Made by a program: the position numbers and the translations under genes
Part shown: positions 1 to 8,182 of the stretch, piece by piece
Position numbering within the stretch: the first letter of the stretch is position 1
How the letters are laid out: each line of letters begins with the position of its first letter
The notes under the pieces: model-generated
Told to the model about the DNA's origin: nothing
What the model saw: only the letters and a program-made list of their open reading frames with translations
The model's database searches: none
DNA from: Streptomyces sp. NBC_00376
GTDB lineage: Bacteria; Actinomycetota; Actinomycetes; Streptomycetales; Streptomycetaceae
Reading direction: 5' to 3'
Assembly: GCF_036077095.1 (NCBI RefSeq)
Contig: NZ_CP107960.1
Location: 1,984,001 to 2,048,000 of the forward strand
Length of the DNA stretch: 64,000 nt

Positions 1-165
1 CTGCCCGCAGGGCGCCGCACCGGCGTCCTGCAGCACCCATCCCCAGCCCCCGTCCTCGCCGACGGCCCGGATCCGCTGCCCGGCATCCGCCAGGATCCGG
101 TGCAGCAGACCGGCCTCCATGCCCCGGCAGAACGTGGCGTACGTGCCGGGCGGCAGCAGGCTCAT
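1..165 (-). CDS. Hypothetical protein, partial (C-terminus beyond left edge)
   Basis: This is an open frame starting at ATG 165 and running off the left end, so only the first 55 codons are visible (begins MSLLPPGTYATFCRGMEAGL). The start overlaps the stop of the upstream gene by 4 nt (ATGA), so the two are almost certainly co-translated. A Gly/Trp-rich stretch (GEDGGWGWVLQDAG) recalls the beginning of the small DUF6461-type proteins like its neighbour, but too little is present to name a family. No signal peptide or membrane segment is visible. Confidence 0.6.
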   Translation of the reverse strand, partial: MSLLPPGTYATFCRGMEAGLLHRILADAGQRIRAVGEDGGWGWVLQDAGAAPCGQ

Positions 166-716
166 GCCGCCACCCCCGCGGCCAGCGGCGGTGACGGCAG
201 ACCGAAGACGGCCGCTATCGCCCGCACCAGGCGGTCGTGGTCGTCGTAGTGGTGGTCGAAGCAGTCGTGCTCGTCGCCCTCCGCCGACCGGCAGTCCGCG
301 TCCGGGCCTATCAGCCCGGCGGCCAGCAGCTCGGCCGAGAGGTAATCGGGGTTGTCCCCGACACGCTGGCCCAGGTCCTCGAAGCTGAAGTGCAGCACGC
401 ACCGGCCGTCCCTGTAGTACGTGAAGTCGGGCGCGTGGGCCTTGGCGCTGCACGGCTCCACCATGAACACCACCGCCTCGGCCCCGTCCCGGCACAGCGG
501 CCGGTAGTCCACGGGGTCGAAGTCGTCGATCTCCGGGGCGAAGCTGTCGTGCACCGCCCAGGTCCATCCGCCGGCCACCCCCGTCTCCAGCACTTCGCGT
601 CGCAGCGCGGCGAGCCCGGCGGTGGCGGAGCCGGTGGGCAGCCCGCGGACGAAGACGAGATTCACCTCGTGGCCGGGGTACGTCTCCCCGAGCCGACTGT
701 CGATCCAACTCTTCAT
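162..716 (-). CDS. DUF6461-like hypothetical protein
   Basis: A 184-residue soluble acidic protein. The layout resembles the actinobacterial DUF6461 family: an early LVFVRGL segment, a central VVFMVEPC strand, and a C-terminal LHFSFEDLGQRVGDNPDYL segment followed by helices. The assignment comes from remembered family patterns, not a search. The role of the family is unknown; members are common as small accessory genes in Streptomyces. There is no Shine-Dalgarno sequence. Instead TAGGGT lies 6 nt upstream of the ATG (positions 728-723), which fits a leaderless transcript. The C-terminus overlaps the next gene by 4 nt. A His/Asp cluster (DHHYDDHD) near residue 160 could bind metal but may be chance. 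Confidence 0.6.
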   Translation of the reverse strand: MKSWIDSRLGETYPGHEVNLVFVRGLPTGSATAGLAALRREVLETGVAGGWTWAVHDSFAPEIDDFDPVDYRPLCRDGAEAVVFMVEPCSAKAHAPDFTYYRDGRCVLHFSFEDLGQRVGDNPDYLSAELLAAGLIGPDADCRSAEGDEHDCFDHHYDDHDRLVRAIAAVFGLPSPPLAAGVAA

Positions 717-792
717 GCCGGCACCCTAGATGCCGCCACTGACAGCCCGGCGGCCGCGACGTTCCCCTTCTCCGCCCGCGCGTGCGCGTCCG

Positions 793-2082
793 TCAGCGTT
801 CCGTCTCCAGGACGACCAGCGCGTCGGCCACGGCGCGTTCCTGTACCGGCGCTCCCTGAGCATCCCTGGGCCGGTTGTGGAGCCGCCCGTTCACCACCAT
901 CGTGCTGGAGCCGCCGCCGTCGAGGTTGAGTGCGTCCACCGCCCCCAGCTCGCGCATCAGCTCCGCCGCCTCCCGCAGTGTGACGCCCGCGCTGTCCGGG
1001 CCACGGCCGTCGAAGACTGCCAGGAGCAACGTGCCGTCCGCCTCGATGCCGACGACCGTACGGGGCTGGCGCTCGGCCGATGTGTCGCCGGTGAACCCGT
1101 TGGCCGCGCCGTTGATCCAGGTCTCTCCCCCGCGCAGCAGCGCGGGGCCCGCGCCCAGCACGGACGCTCCCGGGGCGAGGACGTCGTGCCCGCTGCTGTC
1201 CGTCACGCTGGTCCGCCGGCCCAACGGCAGCCCCTGACGTGCGTGCGTCCGCAGCCAGTCGGCGCCCTCCCCGACCCCGGTGAGGGTGGAGCCGGTCCGG
1301 GGGATCTCCCCGCCCGCAGGGCTGCGGAGCGCCGTCACCCGCCCGTCCACGTCGAGCACGGCCTCCGCGCTGCCGGGTGCGCCGGGTGGCGTACGCGCGC
1401 CCCAGTCGGGGGTGAAGGCGACGATCTCGCTGTCGTCCAGGCAGAGTTGGTTGTGCCGGGGCCGCTGCTCCGGCAGCCCCGTACTGGCCAGTCGGTCCCC
1501 GCCCGTGCCTCCGCAGCCGACGATTCTTCCCGGCGCCCGGTTCACCCCGTCCAGTTCGCGCACCGCTCCGTCAGGCGCGGTCAGCCACATCTCGGAACGC
1601 ACTTCGTCGATGCGGGGCCGCTCTCCGGGGCCGGGCAGGATCAGCGCGGTGCGTCCGTTCGCCGCCTCGCTGAGCAGTCGGCCGTCGATGGCCAGAACGC
1701 CCAGCGGATCTCCCGGATAGCCGCTGGAGACGGCGGACCCGACGGTGTCGAAGAAGGAGCCGTTCACCGCAGCCACGGCTCCTTCGCGCCGCGCCGTCCG
1801 GCCGACGGTCTCGGTGGTCGCGAGATGGTCGCCGGCGTCCGGCCTCACCGTGACCCGGGCGGACGGCCGGACGGTCACCGTGCTGATGAGGACCCGCGCC
1901 CCGTCCGCCAGCCGGCGGGTGATCCGCTCCGCCGCCACCCCGCAGCACCCGTCGGCCGACGGGGACGAGCGCGGCGGATCGTCGCGCCTGGCGGGACCTC
2001 GGCCGGTGCACCCGGCGGCCGTCACCCCCAGGACCAGCAGGACCGCGCACCAGCGCACGAGGCGGTCCCGATGCGGTCTCAC
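793..2082 (-). CDS. Lipoprotein with phosphodiester glycosidase (NAGPA-like) domain
   Basis: About 429 residues from GTG 2082, which overlaps the preceding stop by 4 nt. The N-terminus has basic residues, a hydrophobic run (WCAVLLVLGVTAAGC) and a lipobox cysteine, so the protein should be an exported lipoprotein. The rest matches the NAGPA/phosphodiester glycosidase fold: AAVNGSFFDT early, GDPLGVLAIDGRLLS in the middle, and the family hallmark ALNLDGGGSSTMVVNG near residue 390. Family members cleave sugar-1-phosphodiester bonds; bacterial ones are linked to surface glycans. It is the last gene of the run that begins with the CDP-alcohol phosphotransferase, which suggests trimming or remodelling of a phosphodiester-linked surface polymer. 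The substrate is not known. Confidence 0.85.
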   Translation of the reverse strand: MRPHRDRLVRWCAVLLVLGVTAAGCTGRGPARRDDPPRSSPSADGCCGVAAERITRRLADGARVLISTVTVRPSARVTVRPDAGDHLATTETVGRTARREGAVAAVNGSFFDTVGSAVSSGYPGDPLGVLAIDGRLLSEAANGRTALILPGPGERPRIDEVRSEMWLTAPDGAVRELDGVNRAPGRIVGCGGTGGDRLASTGLPEQRPRHNQLCLDDSEIVAFTPDWGARTPPGAPGSAEAVLDVDGRVTALRSPAGGEIPRTGSTLTGVGEGADWLRTHARQGLPLGRRTSVTDSSGHDVLAPGASVLGAGPALLRGGETWINGAANGFTGDTSAERQPRTVVGIEADGTLLLAVFDGRGPDSAGVTLREAAELMRELGAVDALNLDGGGSSTMVVNGRLHNRPRDAQGAPVQERAVADALVVLETER

Positions 2083-2822
2083 GGTGCCGGTGCCCAGCCT
2101 CCGAGCACGCCGGGCGTCACGCCGAGGTCCCCGACATGAACGGTCACCCGGCCGGAGACCAGGCGGCCGCCACCGGCGTCCAGCACGTAGTCGAACCAGT
2201 CGTAGCCCAGATGACCGTTGAACGGGTGGTACGTCACCGCTCCGTCCACCTCGACACTCGTCACCCCGTGCCGGGCGGGGCCGACCCCGACCAGCCTGAC
2301 GTCCTCGCCCATCCCGGCGGTGAAGTCGGTCAGCACTCCGCGGTGTCCGGGGACCACCGTCATGCTCCGTCCCTGCGGGGGCAGCGAGGCGATCCGGAAG
2401 CCGTGGTTCTTCAGGGAGAACGTGGTGGAGGTGAGACCCTTCCCGCCGTCGGCGATGATGCCCGCCCGCAGGACGGGGACGAGGAAGGCGTCGGGCGCGA
2501 CGTGCCGGTTCACCCGGAGCGAGAACCTGGCGACGCGCTCGACACCAGGGTCCGTCGATGTCGCGTACCGGTCGCCCGAGGTCAACAGGCTCATTCCGGC
2601 CATGTTCTCGATGGTGGCGACCTTGTCGAACGAATCGGCCATGAGATACCCGTAGTAGCGGGTGCCGTCGCCCTGCGGGGTGAGGATCCATTCGAAGTCG
2701 ATCCGCCGGCCGGGCTCGACGGGCAGCCGGGGATCCGCGGAGGACCGCAGCTCCATGTGCGCCACGACCGAGGGGTTGTCCTGCTGGACGCTGCGCATTC
2801 CGGTGAGGGTGAAGGTGCTCAT
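2079..2822 (-). CDS. Ig-like/beta-sandwich hypothetical protein
   Basis: A 247-residue protein without an evident signal peptide. It is rich in beta-strand-like alternation. The last 45 residues (TYHPFNGHLGYDWFDYVLDA, then a Val-rich strand ending HVGDLG) follow the pattern of a bacterial Ig/cadherin-like repeat (TYTPxxGFxGxDSFxYxVxD, then TVTVTV). The preceding 200 residues match no family I recognise. The gene lies 13 nt downstream of the SGNH hydrolase gene and overlaps the NAGPA-like lipoprotein gene by 4 nt (GTGA). It is therefore probably translated with both and may act in the same surface-glycan process. The absence of an export signal in a protein with this fold is odd. Confidence 0.65.
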   Translation of the reverse strand: MSTFTLTGMRSVQQDNPSVVAHMELRSSADPRLPVEPGRRIDFEWILTPQGDGTRYYGYLMADSFDKVATIENMAGMSLLTSGDRYATSTDPGVERVARFSLRVNRHVAPDAFLVPVLRAGIIADGGKGLTSTTFSLKNHGFRIASLPPQGRSMTVVPGHRGVLTDFTAGMGEDVRLVGVGPARHGVTSVEVDGAVTYHPFNGHLGYDWFDYVLDAGGGRLVSGRVTVHVGDLGVTPGVLGGWAPAP

Positions 2823-2835
2823 GATCGTCCGACTC

Positions 2836-3639
2836 TCAGTTCGAGCCCAGCGTGCGTGACCTGGTCAGTTCGGCGTGTGTCTCCTCGTCGAGCCAGCTCA
2901 CCCACTCCGGAGGAAAGTCCGCGCGGTCGAGGTTGACGGCCCAGTGCGGTGGGACGATCCGCTGCTCCACCAGCGCGTAGGCGACATAGCGCGCGCACGC
3001 GATGGCCCCCTCCGGCGTCATGTGGCCGGGGTCGTGGAACCCCTCCGCGTAGTTCGGGTGTTCCCCCGGCTCCAGGTGGATGAAGAAGGGGCGCACGCCC
3101 TCCGGGCCCAGCCCCTCCCACCAGCCGTGGGTCTGGTCGTAGAGGTTGACGTAGGGAACGCTGCACTCGGCCGCGAGGTCGCGCATCGCCATCACGTACT
3201 CCGTGATGCTCCTCGGCAGGTTGCCGTGCACATCGTGGGTGTCCCGTTCCGGCGGGCTGATCAGCACCGGATGGGCGTTGCGTTCGCGCGCGCCGTCGAC
3301 GAACTTCCGCAGGTGGTGCGGGAAGTCGCCGTACGCCTCCGTACGGAGCCACTCCTCCGGCTTGGCGTCGTTGATGCCGAACGAGGTGAACAGGTAGTCC
3401 CCGGGGCGGATGTTCTGGAGGATCCAGTCGAGCCTGCCCCGCTCGCTGAACGTGCGGGCGCTCGCTCCGGCCCGCGCGCAGTTGACGATCTCCACCTCCT
3501 GCGAGCTGAGGAAGAAGTGGAGCACCTGGCCCCAGCCCGTCATGGGCGCCTTGCTCGCTTCCCGCGTCACCGCGGCGGAGTCGCCCGCGAGGAAGATCCG
3601 GCGGGGCCTGCCCTGCTCGGGACTCCAGTCAGACAGCAC
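2836..3639 (-). CDS. SGNH/GDSL hydrolase (acetylesterase-like)
   Basis: 267 residues from GTG 3639, overlapping the 3' end of the large glycosyltransferase gene by 11 nt. An upstream in-frame extension exists but lies inside that gene. The SGNH blocks are visible: block I FLAGDSAA with the catalytic Ser, a block II-like Gly in RAGASART, block III FGINDAKP with Asn, and block V DPGHMTPEG carrying the Asp and His. The spacing and the F-x-DPGH context resemble rhamnogalacturonan acetylesterase-type SGNH enzymes, which remove O-acetyl groups from polysaccharides. No signal peptide is seen, so it may act on cytoplasmic precursors. Its place right after a TagF-type polymerase suggests acyl editing of the same glycan. 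Confidence 0.85.
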   Translation of the reverse strand: MLSDWSPEQGRPRRIFLAGDSAAVTREASKAPMTGWGQVLHFFLSSQEVEIVNCARAGASARTFSERGRLDWILQNIRPGDYLFTSFGINDAKPEEWLRTEAYGDFPHHLRKFVDGARERNAHPVLISPPERDTHDVHGNLPRSITEYVMAMRDLAAECSVPYVNLYDQTHGWWEGLGPEGVRPFFIHLEPGEHPNYAEGFHDPGHMTPEGAIACARYVAYALVEQRIVPPHWAVNLDRADFPPEWVSWLDEETHAELTRSRTLGSN

Positions 3640-6600
3640 GGTCCCACCCGTTCTCGTACGTTCCCCGGCCGGCCGTGTCCAAAGCCGCCGCGCCGTCGTC
3701 CGGTACGCCGCGCATGTCGTCGTCCCGGTGCGCACGGGTGGCGGGCAGGGCGGCGACGGGGCCGGAGGGGCCGAGGTCGGCGGCGCTCGCCGTTCCCAGG
3801 GCATCGATCGCCTCGTAGACGCGCTCGGAGTTGCCCGCGCCGCGGTGCGCGAAGAAGTATTCCGCGCGCTCGCGGTACGGGCTCTCGACGGTGAATTTCC
3901 TGGCCATCGAGGCGATGATCTCGTCGACGGCCTGGTCGACCGTACGGCAGACCGGGCCGAAGCCGTGCTCCGTCAGGTTGAAGTAGCCCCGCTTGTAGTG
4001 CCGCCCGTAGAAGTCCTCCTCGTCGAAGGGCACATGGACGAGGGGGATCCCCATGTAGGCCACGTCGAAGAAGACGGAGGAGTAGTCCGTGACCATGAGG
4101 GAGCACTCCTTCATGGCTTCCTGGACGTTGCGCGTCCCGGGGTCGGCGACCTCGATCGCGGGGGAATCGAGGTGGAAGTGGTGCAGGTAGGGCCGGATCT
4201 CGTAGTGCGGGAAGAACTCCAGGTCGACGCCGAAGTGCTCCAGGGCCGCGGCGAGACGCCGGTCGGAGAGCAGCGACCGGTAGAACCGGAAGTACTCGGA
4301 CTGGGTGAAGGAAGTCTTGGCCGGACCCACGGACTTCTTGTAGGAGGCCGTGACGATCCACTGCCGCCAGGTCGGCATGAGCAGGATGCGCGGACGCTCC
4401 CCCGGCTCCCGTCGCAGCGCGTCGAACCTGGGCATGCCCGCCAGCACCGCGCGGTCGCCGAAGCCGGCCTCGCGCGCCAGGTAGGCGCGCTCCTGACGGC
4501 CGGTGGTCACGATCATGTCGTAACTGGTGATCCGCTGGTCCGCACCCGAGGTCACGTCGTTGTAGGTGACTCCGTGCTGCAGGAAGACCCGCTGGTACTT
4601 CAGCAGCTCACCGAACCGGTGCAGGAAGAGCACCTTCCGGTAGCCCTCGGGCAGCAGGTACGACTCGGAGTCGTACGAGCCGATCAGCTTGGTCGCGTGC
4701 AGCAGATACATCCGGTGCTTGAAGGAACCGCGCTTGATCACCCGGCCGTAGGGGGCGACCTTCTTGTAGTCGGGGGAGTTCCCGTCGATGACGTAATACG
4801 CCTTGCGGCGCTTGCGGTGGGTCCTCATCCACTTGAAGAAGTGGTACGAGTTGTCCTGGGCCGTGTCCGACCGCTCGCCGATGAGCCAGATCTCACGGGA
4901 GTTGAGGAACGGGTACATGAGCCAGTAGGCGAGGCGCATGCGCCAGCCCGGGTTGCGGGTCTTGAGGATGCGTATCTCGCGGGCCGTCCGCCACAGGGCG
5001 TGCCTGGCCCGCGCGACGGGCTTCCGGTCGATCAGCCGCAGGTGCAGCGCGTCCTGGCCGCCGATGGTCAGCATGTAGGGGTGGCCGGCGATCCGGCCGG
5101 GGCCCTTGAGCCGGTGCAGCGGAAGGCGTGCCTTCATGACGACGTTGCGCTGCCGCGAGCGGTCCACGCGGTGCACCCGGAGCCGGAAGTCACCGACCCC
5201 GAATCCGCTGCGCGTCAGGTCCTTGACCGGGACCTCCGCGTACCAGCCGGCGTACAGGTCGCGGCCGTTGCGGGTGTTCCACAGGTCGCGGCGGGCGACC
5301 TGGCGCAGCGGTACGGCGATCTTGGCGTGCGCGGTCTGGTAGACGAACTCGAGTTCGTTCTCCATGGGGCCGCTGATGTCCATGCCTGGGAAGGCCAGAC
5401 AACCCTCCACGACCAGCACGTCGCCCCGGGTACGGACCGACTCGACGACGACGTTGGGGTCGTTGACGCGGGCGGTCCGGGTGTTCTGAGTGCCGCCCGG
5501 GAAGGTCCGGTGGAAGCCTTCGTCGTCGATCTCCAGCGCCAGCGGGGCGTTCTCCAGCGCCGGTTCCGGGTTGCAGAAGAGCTCGAAGTTCCCGCTCTTC
5601 GCCGCGTAGTGGTCGAGCTGCTGGGCGGAGGTGGTGGCGTATTCGAGGATGACCTCGTCGGCTATCTGCGCGTAGTGGCGGCAGATGCCCGGGAAAATCT
5701 CCTCCAGCTGCGTCCGGCCCATGACGTTACGGGCGTTGCACAGGAAGCCCTTGTAGGTGCGGGTCGCATAGCGCTGGAACATGTGCCGGATGTCGGCCCG
5801 CTCGGTGGCGGTGTAGTCCAGCAGGAAGTGATTGAGCCGCAGGTGGTCCCGGTAGTTCGCCGGCTTGCTCCACAGCGAGTCCATGATGGAGGACCCGTCG
5901 GGGCGCCCGCGGTAGTAGTACACCGGGCGGTCGACCAGGCTGATGGCGTTGGCCCGCAGCATGCTCGGCAGGGTCACCCAGGCGTCCTCGAAGTGGACCC
6001 CTTCGCCGAAGCGCACCCCGAGCCGGCGCAGCAGCTGGGTGCTGAACAGCTTGTTGCACGCGGATCCGCTGAAGATCAGGTCGGGTACGGAGGCGAAGTC
6101 GTCGAAGACGCGGTCGCCCTGGCCGAAGTACTGCTTCCACGGGCCGTAGGGCCGGTCGGGGAAGTTCACCAGGTCGCCCACGACCAGCTCGGAGCCGTCC
6201 CGCCAGGCCGCCTGGAGCATGTGCGACAGGGCCCGCTCGCCGAGGATGTCGTCGGAGTCGAGGAAGGTGACGTACGGCGCGGTGACCCGGTCCAGGCCGT
6301 TGTTCCGGGCGTTTCCGAGTCCGCCGTTGGTCTGGTGGACGACCGTGACGTTGGCGTAGTACTGCGCGAAGTTGTCGAGGATCCGGGGTGTCTCGTCGGT
6401 GGCGCCGTCGTCCACCAGAATGACCTGGGTGGCGGCGAAGCCTTCCTGGGCAGCGATCGAGCCGAGGCAGTCGTCCAGGTACTTGGCCACGTTGTAGCAG
6501 GGCACGACGACGGCCATCTCGAAGGGATGGTCCAGGCGGGAGATCGGCGGGTGGATCCGGTCGCGCCACCACATCCACGGCGCGTCGGGGTCGTTCTGCG

Positions 6601-8182
6601 CGGACTCGAAGGACTTGCGGCCCGCCGTGGCGGCCCGCAGGGCGAGGTTGCCGCTGATCGTGCGGTAGCCCTCCTGCTCCTCCCCGTTCGCCAGGAAGGT
6701 CAGCCCGGAGAGGTCCACGTCGCGCACGTTGAGCGGGGAGCGGGACCTGGCCCGGTTCCACTCGACGACGACCGACACGTTCCAGACCGTGCTCTCGGAG
6801 AAATCGTCGCCGAGGACGGCGGGCAGGTCGACGGTGCCGCCGAAGCCGACGAACCGTTCGTCGATGTCGACGCCGTCGATCGGGACGGTGACGTCCTTCT
6901 TCGTGTGGCGGTTACGTACTGCCAGCGTCAGCTTGAGGTCGTGTCCGGGCTCGATCCGCCCGAAGCGGTTGACCAGCCTGCCCTCGAACCGGAGCTTCCC
7001 CTCGTCCACGGACCACTCGTCGAGCTGGGCGAAGAGCGGTTCCTGGGCGAGCTTGGCCGCCGAGAGGCCGAGCTCCGTCACATCGAGCATGCGCCGGGCG
7101 TCCGGCAGGTGCAGATGGTCGCCCGACCAGTACACCCGGCCGTCCTCCTCCACGAGGAAGGACGACAGCACGCTCTTGCGCTGCATGTAGTCGAGCGTGG
7201 TGAGCGCGGCCTCGATCTCCTGGTACATGACGAGGTAGGCCCTGACCCGGTCGACCGGGTCGCACAGCTCGAACGCCTCGTCGCTGATGGAGAAGAGGTA
7301 GTTGCTCGCGATCTCGGCGAACCCCTGCTGGAACTCCGGGTCGCCCTCCGCGAGCGCCCGCATGTACAGGCGCAGGTCGTGGGCGAGGAACTTGGAGTCC
7401 TTGCGGACCTTGAGCTGCCACAGGCCGCGGTCTAGGAGGAACGCGTCGGTGGCGCGGTGCACCGCGACCCGGTCGCTGATGGAGCGCAGCTCGCCCGTGC
7501 GGCCGGTGATCGATCCGCCCTCGGGTTCCCACATCCACCGGTAGACGGGGTCGGTGATGACGGTGATCCCGTCGGCGAGGCAGCCCGCCACGGTGGAGAA
7601 GTACGTGTCCTCGTAGAAGACGCCCTCGGGGAACCAGACCCCGCCCGAGCGCAGGAAGTCCACCCGGTACAGCTTGGCCGCCGCGATCGGGTCGGCCAGC
7701 ATCAGCGGGAACTCCACCAGGCCGGGCACGGTGCGCGCCAGCGCGTACACCTCGGGGGCCCAGCCCTCGCTCTCGCCGGTGGCCCGGTTGACCCGGACGG
7801 CCTTGCCCGCAGTGATGTCGCTGCCGCTCTCCAGCGCACCGGCCAGCAGCAGCTCGCAGGCGCGGGGCGGCAGCTCGTCGTCGGCGTCGAGGAACATCAC
7901 GTACCGGCCGGCGGCCTGCGCGATGCCCAGGTTGCGGGGCGCGCCGACGCCGCCGCTGTTGGTGGGCCGGCGCAGCACGCGGACGCGGCCGTTGGTCCCG
8001 GCGAAGTTCTTCACGACGTCTAGGGTGTTGTCCGTGGAGGCGTCGTCGACGACGACGACCTCGACCAGCTCGTACGTCTGGTTGACGGCGGACTGGAGCG
8101 CCTTGCCGATCGTCGTGGCCGCGTTGTACGCGGGGATCACCACCGTGACCCAGACGTCGGGTGTGTCCTGTTCGTGGTTCAT
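3629..8182 (-). CDS. Tripartite GT2-GT2-CDP-glycerol glycerophosphotransferase (TagF-like) fusion
   Basis: 1517 residues. Residues about 10-240 form a GT2 domain (VVIPAYN, LDADDE near 97). A beta-rich linker follows. A second GT2 domain starts near 552 (VVVPCYN, LDSDD near 640) and is followed by another beta-rich region. Residues about 1090-1450 form a TagF/TarL-type glycerophosphotransferase (HGVTYNDV; TDYSSVFFDVAYMGIPLV). The C-terminal 65 residues are low-complexity. Family knowledge: GT2 enzymes add sugars from nucleotide donors, and TagF enzymes polymerise glycerol- or ribitol-phosphate from CDP-alcohols. The whole could build a glycosylated polyol-phosphate or sugar-phosphate polymer on the cytoplasmic membrane face. 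It overlaps the upstream CDP-alcohol phosphotransferase by ATGA and the downstream esterase by 11 nt. Confidence 0.9.
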   Translation of the reverse strand: MNHEQDTPDVWVTVVIPAYNAATTIGKALQSAVNQTYELVEVVVVDDASTDNTLDVVKNFAGTNGRVRVLRRPTNSGGVGAPRNLGIAQAAGRYVMFLDADDELPPRACELLLAGALESGSDITAGKAVRVNRATGESEGWAPEVYALARTVPGLVEFPLMLADPIAAAKLYRVDFLRSGGVWFPEGVFYEDTYFSTVAGCLADGITVITDPVYRWMWEPEGGSITGRTGELRSISDRVAVHRATDAFLLDRGLWQLKVRKDSKFLAHDLRLYMRALAEGDPEFQQGFAEIASNYLFSISDEAFELCDPVDRVRAYLVMYQEIEAALTTLDYMQRKSVLSSFLVEEDGRVYWSGDHLHLPDARRMLDVTELGLSAAKLAQEPLFAQLDEWSVDEGKLRFEGRLVNRFGRIEPGHDLKLTLAVRNRHTKKDVTVPIDGVDIDERFVGFGGTVDLPAVLGDDFSESTVWNVSVVVEWNRARSRSPLNVRDVDLSGLTFLANGEEQEGYRTISGNLALRAATAGRKSFESAQNDPDAPWMWWRDRIHPPISRLDHPFEMAVVVPCYNVAKYLDDCLGSIAAQEGFAATQVILVDDGATDETPRILDNFAQYYANVTVVHQTNGGLGNARNNGLDRVTAPYVTFLDSDDILGERALSHMLQAAWRDGSELVVGDLVNFPDRPYGPWKQYFGQGDRVFDDFASVPDLIFSGSACNKLFSTQLLRRLGVRFGEGVHFEDAWVTLPSMLRANAISLVDRPVYYYRGRPDGSSIMDSLWSKPANYRDHLRLNHFLLDYTATERADIRHMFQRYATRTYKGFLCNARNVMGRTQLEEIFPGICRHYAQIADEVILEYATTSAQQLDHYAAKSGNFELFCNPEPALENAPLALEIDDEGFHRTFPGGTQNTRTARVNDPNVVVESVRTRGDVLVVEGCLAFPGMDISGPMENELEFVYQTAHAKIAVPLRQVARRDLWNTRNGRDLYAGWYAEVPVKDLTRSGFGVGDFRLRVHRVDRSRQRNVVMKARLPLHRLKGPGRIAGHPYMLTIGGQDALHLRLIDRKPVARARHALWRTAREIRILKTRNPGWRMRLAYWLMYPFLNSREIWLIGERSDTAQDNSYHFFKWMRTHRKRRKAYYVIDGNSPDYKKVAPYGRVIKRGSFKHRMYLLHATKLIGSYDSESYLLPEGYRKVLFLHRFGELLKYQRVFLQHGVTYNDVTSGADQRITSYDMIVTTGRQERAYLAREAGFGDRAVLAGMPRFDALRREPGERPRILLMPTWRQWIVTASYKKSVGPAKTSFTQSEYFRFYRSLLSDRRLAAALEHFGVDLEFFPHYEIRPYLHHFHLDSPAIEVADPGTRNVQEAMKECSLMVTDYSSVFFDVAYMGIPLVHVPFDEEDFYGRHYKRGYFNLTEHGFGPVCRTVDQAVDEIIASMARKFTVESPYRERAEYFFAHRGAGNSERVYEAIDALGTASAADLGPSGPVAALPATRAHRDDDMRGVPDDGAAALDTAGRGTYENGWDRAV

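Noticed and set aside
793..2691. 632-residue reading of the NAGPA-like gene with a longer N-terminus
   Set aside because: The extra 200 residues lie in the alternative frame of the Ig-like gene. The lipoprotein signal starts at GTG 2082.
3410..7435. 1341-codon plus-strand open frame opposite the glycosyltransferase gene
   Set aside because: Its product is Val/Gly/Arg-rich with no domain, and the minus strand encodes clear GT2 and TagF motifs. Long antisense frames are common in DNA with this GC bias.
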